NCBI RefSeq assembly: GCF_035046505.1
Contig: NC_089823.1
Coordinates: forward strand, 8,846,044 to 8,910,043
Direction: 5' to 3'
DNA: 64,000 bases
DNA from: Tiliqua scincoides
Taxonomy: Eukaryota > Chordata > Lepidosauria > Squamata > Scincidae
Position 1 is the stretch's first letter; every line of letters starts with the position of its first letter. The translations under genes were made by a program, and so were the position numbers. Positions 58,701 through 64,000 of this stretch are shown here, piece by piece. The notes beneath the pieces were generated by a model, which did not search any database, was not told the DNA's origin, and was given only the letters and a program-made list of their open reading frames with translations.

Positions 58701-60457
58701 CAGCTCAACAGACGCCACACCGGTTTGACGGTCCACCTAGTCAGCAGGTACAGCCACGATTTGAAACACCAATACCTCAACCATTTGAAGATCCTCAACG
58801 CCAGCAAGCAACACGATTTGATATTCCGCTTGGTCATCAAGGTCTGAGAATTGAAACTGTAGCTAATCGCCCTGCCTCGAGACTGGAAACTCCACCTTAT
58901 GGGCAAACTGGTCCTTACAATGAATCTCCCAACCAGCCTTATAATGGGCCATCACAAGGAATGCAGTTTTCAAGAGCGGAACAAATGTTTGATATCCCAC
59001 AAGGACCAAACTTCAATGGGCCACCTGTCACTGGAGCACAGACCTTTCCTAATACACTTAATAGGGCACCTGGACATTATTTTGATGACAAGAACCTTCA
59101 GGGTCCTCAATATGGAAACTTTAATAATATGACATTAGGAAATGTTCAGCAGCTGCAGCAGGTAAGGGTTTTATTTCAAGTTTCTTGAAGAATAATCAGA
59201 ATGTTATTCTGCTCTTTTGCATCTGAAGTAGCAGCAAGATGTAGATAAGTTTAAAAATATTTACAATTTGTTAAAAGTCTTTGGAAATAGGTTTAACTGA
59301 GCCCAAGAGGCAAATTGAATGGTTACCAGGTATTTGTTTTGAGCTTGGTCAAAGAAATGTACTGAGTTTTCACAGTTACTGATACACAGAGGTTTTCCAG
59401 TCTCTTAAAAGCCTAAAACAACTTTCACATTGATGTGTTTGAGATAATAGCAGAAAAACTGGGGTTTTTGTAGTAAATTTTGACGCCCCTTCAGTGTGTT
59501 GTTTGGTCTTTCATGTTACTTATATCATAACTTGCAAAATTCTCTGTCATTGTCAGTTCCTTCCGCTTGCAGAAGGAACTGCCAGCAATGATGGAGTGCT
59601 CCGTGGAAAGTCAGGACTCACAACTCCTTGTTTAGTTTCTGTGTGAATAAGTGAAAGTGATGGTGTCCTTCCATCATGAGAGAAGGTTACGGTGAATTTT
59701 GCCTTGATTATTTAGTGTATAAAGCACCAACTAAATTGGGGTCAAATTTTTAGTTCTTGGCACTCCTTGAAATTGAGACTGAATTTATTTTGATGTCAGT
59801 GGTACATCTTGCTCCAGAAAAAAGAGTTTTTGATCTGCTTTATACTACTGCCTTAAGGTTCAATTTTGTGCTATGTAATTTTGTTTGTAAATAGCTTTTA
59901 ACTAGCTGAATGAAAACTCAGTTCACTTGATATGGAGCTTGCTAGGAAAATAACTGAATGGTCAGAGTAAGCCAGTATTTGTTCCTTGACAGGTTCCTGT
60001 TGTCTCAGGAGCATCTACTCAGCCTGTACCTTATAGTCAAGGGCAACCACTCTTGCCAGTTCCAGCACAAAATCCTGGAAGTTTTATCCGAAGTCAACCT
60101 GGTAAGTGTCCATCCAAATGTTTTTGTCCTTTGTTTATCAGAGGTCTTCCATTTGTATTCTTTCTCTTTGTATTCTGTGGCTTCTTGTTCCAAAGGCATA
60201 TTCGGTAGGGTCAGAAATAATCCTGTGGAATTTCCAGTATGCCTCATCTCTCCACTCCTAACATATGAGGATATTGCCTGAGGGCATCCTGCATAGAGTG
60301 GTTCAAATACTGTAGGGATATTGAATGCAGAGCTCATTTTCACAACCAAAAATCCTTTTTGTACCTGATAAGGCTTCAAATCTGTAAGTTTCAAATGGCC
60401 CCATCACACAGTGAACCTGGAGGAGTTTGCTTGGCATAAAACCCAAGAACCTCTGGG

Positions 60458-60513
<56 letters not shown>

Positions 60514-63500
60514 ATCAAAATTAGCACTGAGAGAATGCAACTGTTGGGCATGCCTGAAGCTGGTCTCTCAAGACAGAATCACTGAAAAAGTGAGGTAGTT
60601 TTTGGATGTGCACAGAGGCAGAGCTAGTTAGGTTCAAGGAATGATTTAAAGGGTAGGCAGAAACTGTATGATTGAGCTGTGGCTGAATTTATGAAATGTG
60701 TTACCTTGTGTCTCTATAAAAAAACTGAAGTTTCCAAAATAACATCAGCAAACATCATGCCTAATTGAGATAAAAGATGAAAAAAACTAGCCCAAATCAG
60801 AAAGTAATTTGAAAATATTCTTACAATATCAGTTAACTTGGAACATAGTGACTGTAATAGAAATAGTTACTTTAGGTGACCCGAGGTCTTGTATGTGCGT
60901 TTTTGCAGTGGTGCTTTTGACTTTGAACTTTTGTCTCCACGCACATCACAGACTGCTTTTGAGCCCTTGGATTCCCCTTCCCTTGGTTTCAAGAGCAGTT
61001 TGTCACATAGTCTGAAGAGCTGTTTAGGAAGCTCAGGTCCTTTTTTGGTACACAAAATTGTTTTCACCCTTCATTGTATCCTGGCCTACTGCAAAACTTG
61101 GCTTATTGGTTCTCAGCTATTGTTTGGTTCTTTGCGCGTATAGGGAAAAAATGTAAAGCGGTATATAAATACTGTTAATAAAAATAATAATAAAGAAATG
61201 CTAGGGGATGAAAAATAGTAACACTGGGTTTTAAGCCTAAATAATGATATTTGAAATGATAGAATGTTGAGTTTTCAGGTACAATATGTGAAATGTTTAC
61301 ATTTTTATCTGTTTTAGGGAATGTTGCACTTTCTTATCCGGATAATCATCTTGGACAACTTGATGTAAATGAATTGTACTCAAAACTGCTTTCAACAGGA
61401 ATTCTTAAAGTTTTACAACCTGATTCAACATCAGCCCGTAAGTATAGTTTTTACCCTTTGATTCTCTGTTCTGAAGATTTGTATGATACACAGTTGTATA
61501 TGGTATCCCACAATTTGATGTAAGCTCTGTGAAACCTGAGTGCTTGCTAGGTAGAAATGGACAGAGTGAGAAATGTTTGTTTAATTTTGCAGATTTAGAT
61601 ATAGTACTATTTTAAGTATTGCTGACTAAATAACAAAAGGCAGTAAAATCATTAAACACAATTTAAAAAGCAACCATCAATAAAACAGCACGATAAAATA
61701 GCAGCATTAAAATATTGTCATTAGATGTTAAATTATTTCATTAGAAAGTTCTTAACCAGTGACATACAAAGTGAGGATCTTGTGTCCTAATAGCCTAATT
61801 TTAAGCAAATTGGAACTGAGCATAACTTCTTTTAAAGTCAAGAGCAGAGATTTTAATTTCTGGTTCTATTTCAAGGAGCTGGTCATTACTTTTAAAGTAC
61901 TACGTGGTTTTTGGCTCTTCAGTACCTCCTGCCATATGAATCCAGCTGTACTGTGAGATCTTCAGGAAGTTAATGTTCAGGATCTTCTGCTCTTTGTCCT
62001 GGCATTGAACAAGACTCATTTGGTGTGCATGTGGGAAATAGCGTAATCTTAGTAATTGTTTTCTGGATGTAGAATTTCAGGAAGTGTGGGAGACCACTTC
62101 ACTCTTTGCTTTTAAAGAGGTGGTCACACACCTGTTCAGACAGGCTTTGAGGTTAGGAAACTGTGTTGTCCTTATATACTGTTGCTGGAGTTTTTTTTGA
62201 GTTGCCTTTTTAATTGTTGGCTCTGGTTTTTATTGCAAATTGTCTTTTTATTTTTTATATTCTTTGCTAGCCATCTTGGGTATATTTAGTGGAAAAATAG
62301 AGTAGAGATGGGAAAATGAAATTTGTAAAGCAGTTGATAATGGCACAATTTAAAAAGCACACACTTTGATCCAAAACTAACAGCACATATTCCACTTGTT
62401 TAGAAGTTGGTGAAGTTTCTACCCAACCAGCTCCTGAAGAGGAAGATGAAGATCAAGATCAGAATGAGGATCAAGATGTTCCAGACCTAACCAATTTTGT
62501 GATTGAAGAATTGAAACAGTATGTATATTAATTTAAGGGAGCAATGCATCCAGTGAGGTTTGACATGTTATACTAAAGATAATTGAATTGTCTTGATATA
62601 AGAGCAAATTAATTTGGGAGTAGTCAGGAAATCCCTGGAGTAAGGGCAGAAGAATGTAAAAGACATTTCCCTTGTGTTATACTCATTAAATACTTCTTTG
62701 GGATATATAAATACAATACTTTTAGGATTAGGCATTAGCCACTAGTAGTGTTCCAAGTATTAATTTGGTCCTCTGTCTGTTGAGGGATGTTTTTACTGGT
62801 GTTTGCTACTGAGCCAACTGTGGCCATTCCTGGAAAAGTCAGACTGGGCCTCAGAGATCAGGCCCTGGTCTTCTCCAGATAACAATAATGTATTTCATAT
62901 GGGGCTGCCCTTGAATACAACTCTTTAACTGATGCAAGACTTTAGCTGGAGCGAAATGTGACTGCCCAGCAGTTCAGTGGAACAGTTCATGGAGAGCCCA
63001 TCATACCTCTGCTGTGTATATTACTATGGGTTCTAATGTGCTTTTGGACTCAAATTAAGCGGCTGCTGCTGCGTACCTTGTAAAGTTCTTTAATAAACTT
63101 GGAGCCAAGGTACTGGAAGCAGACTTCTATGTGTGTGCCACTTTCCCAGTAGGCTCAGATTGTCGTCAGATACCCTACTTTGGGTACTTGGTTGTTAGGA
63201 GCTCACTGGGCATGCACAAGATGAAGGACCTTCTCAGCAGCACTGCCAGCCCTTTGTAATGCCCTCCTGCATGCCAGACAGGCATCTAGCTATTGTGATT
63301 GACTTTAGCTGTCTGGTCAAGACTGGCTCTTTGAGAAAGTGATTGGTGCTGACTGTTCGACTGATTGGTTAATTTGGGGCTTGTGTTACTCTCTCCTGAT
63401 GTCTTTGTTTTTGCTGATTTGGTTGCTCTCTTGGAATTTTTTTTGGTTATGATGATTTTATTGTGTTCAGTTTTGTTCTTGTTTTTTGGTAAAGCTTCCT

Positions 63501-63919
63501 GGGAGAAAAAGTGATGTATAAAATTTTATAAATAACAAGCTAACTTCTGGTAATGTTCTAGAGTAGGTTTCCTTGAATAATGAGACTGATTGGCATCAGT
63601 TGCTGAATTGATTTAGAAATATGAAAATGAACTTTGCCTTGCATTTACTTTCTGTGTTGGAAATTCTTTGAAGTCTGCTTACCTTTTTCCTCTGCAAAGT
63701 AATCAGCTGCTAAAATGTTTTCAACTTATTGACAGGCGTTTCGATAGCGTTATAAATCGGCTCTATACTGGCATTCAGTGTTATTCTTGTGGAATGAGGT
63801 TCACAACCTCACAGACGGATGTATATGCTGACCACTTGGACTGGCACTATCGACAGAACCGCACAGAAAAGGATGTCAGCAGGAAAGTCACACACAGAAG
63901 ATGGTACTACAGCTTAACT
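46502..63919 (+). CDS. PCF11: PCF11 cleavage and polyadenylation factor subunit, exons 1-12 (3' end outside window)
   Basis: Twelve exons join in phase to 1,567 codons: 46502-46723, 52113-52238, 53340-53528, 53877-54086, 55266-56332, 56500-56689, 56775-57222, 57441-59161, 59993-60101, 61318-61437, 62404-62518, 63736-63919. Every intron starts GT and ends AG. PCF11 is a subunit of cleavage factor II. It binds the Ser2-phosphorylated RNA polymerase II tail, aids cleavage and poly(A) addition, and drives termination in the nucleus. Parts in order: CTD-interacting domain (about residues 24-152), coiled coil (208-249), charged linker, RS-like basic region (473-513), FEGP repeats (about 864-1,200), a conserved block before the finger, and zinc finger 1 (C1521, C1524, H1539, H1543). 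The second finger and C-terminus are beyond 64,000. Identity rests on near-identity to human PCF11 in the CTD-interacting domain and zinc finger. The frame is intact throughout, so the gene looks functional. Confidence 0.97.
46724..47016. other. PCF11 intron 1, GC-rich start
   Basis: The CpG-rich island continues into the first 250 bp of the intron. No further coding. Confidence 0.6.
47017..47480. repeat. Minisatellite in PCF11 intron 1
   Basis: Eight or so imperfect units of about 45-65 bp built on 'gacacgtgtatagggg', 'ggcaggcagg' and 'gggaaacaggaattggg'. A longer unit with 'gtattgaaggctcatgctta' (about 47,279) and 'gtattgatggcacctgctta' (about 47,438) shows a higher-order duplication. The long minus-strand frame across it is a repeat artefact. 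Confidence 0.8.
47481..49780. other. PCF11 intron 1, middle
   Basis: A purine-rich part at about 47,960-48,660 has three consecutive plus-strand open frames with no recognisable domain; it may be an old repeat. An inverted repeat sits at 48,152-48,186. No exon. Confidence 0.4.
49833..49870 (+). terminator. PCF11: Candidate intronic poly(A) signal in PCF11 intron 1
   Basis: AATAAA at 49,833-49,838 is followed by TGTA motifs (49,840; 49,851) and a T-rich stretch 'gtctttttatttac' with a GT-rich 'gggtgtagtg' after it, the layout of a cleavage/poly(A) site. Human PCF11 limits its own level through premature polyadenylation in intron 1. Whether this is the equivalent site is inference. Confidence 0.4.
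49871..52112. other. PCF11 intron 1, 3' part
   Basis: No exon or clear repeat. Frames at 51,004-51,420 have no domain. Confidence 0.4.
52113..52238 (+). CDS. PCF11: PCF11 exon 2: CTD-interacting domain
   Basis: Residues 75-116, beginning 'APANEKLPVMYLMDSIVKNV'. These are the helices carrying the conserved DSIxKN motif of the domain, which contacts the polymerase tail. Donor GTATAT runs straight into a (TA)n tract at 52,240-52,256. Phase 0 at both ends. Confidence 0.97.
52239..53339. other. PCF11 intron 2
   Basis: Begins with a (TA)n tract; (GT)n/(GGCT)n patch at 53,043-53,071. No gene. Confidence 0.6.
53340..53528 (+). CDS. PCF11: PCF11 exon 3: end of the CTD-interacting domain
   Basis: Residues 117-179: 'VDENTRKSLFKLRSTWDEIF' and then 'YALDVRVNSLDPAWPIKP', essentially unchanged from human. 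It closes the eight-helix domain and starts the proline-rich linker. Phase 0 at both ends; donor GTAAGT. Confidence 0.97.
53529..53876. other. PCF11 intron 3
   Basis: 348 bp, AT-rich, ends with a polypyrimidine tract. Nothing else seen. Confidence 0.6.
53877..54086 (+). CDS. PCF11: PCF11 exon 4: linker and glutamine/leucine coiled coil
   Basis: Residues 180-249. A Ser/Pro-rich linker precedes a long helix 'QEQLIRQQLLAKQKQLLELQ' that continues to the exon end. The heptad-like leucines suggest a coiled coil. Donor GTGAGT, phase 0. Confidence 0.95.
54087..55265. other. PCF11 intron 4
   Basis: No repeat or exon recognised. Confidence 0.6.
55266..56332 (+). CDS. PCF11: PCF11 exon 5: charged linker and RS-like region
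   Basis: Residues 250-604 plus two bases of codon 605. Lys/Glu/Ser-rich and probably disordered. It contains DPRLKKHL and SRSKIINGIVQKQ blocks recognisable in human PCF11. An RS/RSP-rich basic region at about residues 473-513 ('KRSRSPRSRSPSSHSPKRR') is a likely phosphorylation target. Ends 'GWEENK' before donor GTAAGT. Confidence 0.95.
56500..56689 (+). CDS. PCF11: PCF11 exon 6
   Basis: Completes codon 605 and runs to residue 668. Holds 'HRDSWATSKGVPSPRTPKQQ' and the conserved 'LSVDANLQIPKEL' helix start. Short flanking introns (167 and 85 bp). Confidence 0.93.
56775..57222 (+). CDS. PCF11: PCF11 exon 7, long form
   Basis: Residues 669-817 plus one base of codon 818. It begins 'ANERLASGEITQEDFLVLCH' and 'QIRQLFQYQEG', which match human. 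In the human reference protein QEG is followed directly by VREEQ, encoded here in exon 8. This lizard exon instead continues for about 120 codons (KHRCNVWDSP..., ending DDPNVSKG) before its GT donor at 57,223. At the point where the short form would splice, the sequence is GAAG|GAAAGC: no GT. The extension stays open and ends in the right phase, so it is probably real protein here. Confidence 0.85.
57441..59161 (+). CDS. PCF11: PCF11 exon 8: FEGP-repeat region
   Basis: Residues 818-1,391, beginning 'VREEQRSPFSEHYKRPRYED'. Most of the exon is Arg/Phe/Glu/Gly/Pro repeats, a known feature of vertebrate PCF11. From 57,950 there are seven 39-bp units (type RFEGPHGQPSSGM, residues 988-1,078), then from 58,223 to 58,522 five 60-bp units in which GPHGQP is doubled (residues 1,079-1,178). 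Less regular RFDG/RFET repeats follow, then a Gln/Asn-rich end with 'GHYFDDKNLQGPQYGNF'. The part is presumably flexible; arginines in such repeats are candidate methylation sites. Donor GTAAGG. Confidence 0.93.
59162..59992. other. PCF11 intron 8
   Basis: A short inverted repeat at about 59,558-59,582 ('agttccttccgcttgcagaa' opposed to 'ggaactg'). No gene. Confidence 0.55.
59993..60101 (+). CDS. PCF11: PCF11 exon 9
   Basis: Residues 1,392-1,427 plus one base. Low-complexity Gln/Pro/Ser sequence ('PYSQGQPLLPVPAQNPGSF'). Acceptor after 'ccttgacag', donor GTAAGT. Less conserved than its neighbours, placed by phase and splice sites. Confidence 0.85.
60102..61317. other. PCF11 intron 9 with GT/GA microsatellite and LINE-like 3' end
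   Basis: (GT)n followed by (GA)n at about 60,459-60,513. At about 60,890-61,195 a LINE-like fragment ends 'gcggtatataaatactgtta' plus an AAT-rich tail, the plus-strand counterpart of 15,624-15,895. Confidence 0.55.
61318..61437 (+). CDS. PCF11: PCF11 exon 10
   Basis: Completes codon 1,428 and runs to one base of codon 1,468. Encodes 'YPDNHLGQLDVNELYSKLLS' and 'TGILKVLQPDS', matching the human block just before the first zinc finger. Donor GTAAGT. Confidence 0.93.
61438..62403. other. PCF11 intron 10 with L2-like fragment
   Basis: The part at about 62,060-62,300 ('ggtggtcacacacctgttca', 'ctagccatcttgggtatatt') looks like a degraded L2-type 3' region. Confidence 0.45.
62404..62518 (+). CDS. 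PCF11: PCF11 exon 11: acidic stretch before the zinc finger
   Basis: Residues 1,468-1,505 plus two bases. 'PEEEDEDQDQNEDQDVPDL' and 'TNFVIEELK' match human order. The donor is CA|GTATGT, so the Gln codon before the Arg of exon 12 is split. Confidence 0.93.
62519..63735. other. PCF11 intron 11 with L2-like fragment
   Basis: The part at about 62,850-63,535 shows L2-type wording ('gaaggaccttctcagcagca', 'ccagacaggcatctagctat', 'ctggtcaagactggctcttt') and ends 'gatgtataaaattttataaa'. No exon. Confidence 0.5.
63736..63919 (+). CDS. PCF11: PCF11 exon 12: first zinc finger
   Basis: Residues 1,506-1,567. 'YTGIQCYSCGMRFTTSQTDV' then 'YADHLDWHYRQN' gives a CCHH finger (C1521, C1524, H1539, H1543), followed by 'KVTHRRWYYSLT'. 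It is almost identical to human. Donor GTAAGT at 63,920. The following exon, expected to start DWIEFEE, is beyond the window. Confidence 0.97.
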
Positions 63920-64000
63920 GTAAGTAGCAGGATTAGACTATTTTGTCTACTTACATAGATAACTACTGTATTAAATGTATTACGTGCCTCATTTAAAAAC

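Overview
The window is vertebrate nuclear DNA, most likely from a squamate reptile (lizard). Three things point there: a split PCF11 gene whose exons translate to a protein very close to human PCF11; a repeat landscape of CR1 LINEs, 5S-rRNA-derived SINEs, hAT elements and short foldback elements typical of squamates; and two CpG-island promoters in otherwise AT-leaning DNA. Most open frames in the window are chance frames in non-coding DNA.

Layout. 1-12.6 kb: no coding exon; scattered hAT, foldback and SINE copies. By human gene order (RAB30 on the other strand, upstream of PCF11) this is probably intron 1 of RAB30, which I infer and cannot prove. 12.65-14.06 kb: a CpG island with a minus-strand 5' splice site at 12,691-12,700, a three-copy tandem promoter module (13.02-13.57 kb) carrying paired ZNF143-type sites, a YY1-like site and an RFX X-box. 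14-45.6 kb: intergenic DNA dense in transposons, many with clear target-site duplications (TSDs) and several nested, including a CR1 reverse-transcriptase fragment (35.05-36.24 kb), two LINE tails with a zinc-finger-like C-terminus (33.3 and 39.5 kb), and an L1-like element bracketed by a 14-bp TSD (40.47-42.23 kb). 44.3-45.6 kb: an array of short foldback elements lying against the next CpG island.

45.9-64.0 kb: the PCF11 CpG island (RFX X-box, six CCAAT boxes, YY1 site) and the first twelve coding exons of PCF11 on the plus strand, 1,567 codons in continuous phase. They include the CTD-interacting domain, an RS-like basic region, a long FEGP-repeat region and the first zinc finger. The gene runs off the right edge; the last exons (second zinc finger and C-terminus) are outside.

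PCF11 is a subunit of cleavage factor II. It binds the RNA polymerase II C-terminal domain and couples pre-mRNA 3' cleavage to transcription termination. The most useful observations are the triplicated promoter module, RFX X-boxes in both islands, apparent loss of a short-form splice donor in PCF11 exon 7, a two-period coding minisatellite in exon 8, a candidate intronic poly(A) site in intron 1, and hAT copies whose TSDs nearly all have TA at the centre. No rRNA or tRNA gene, CRISPR array or LTR/endogenous retrovirus was recognised.
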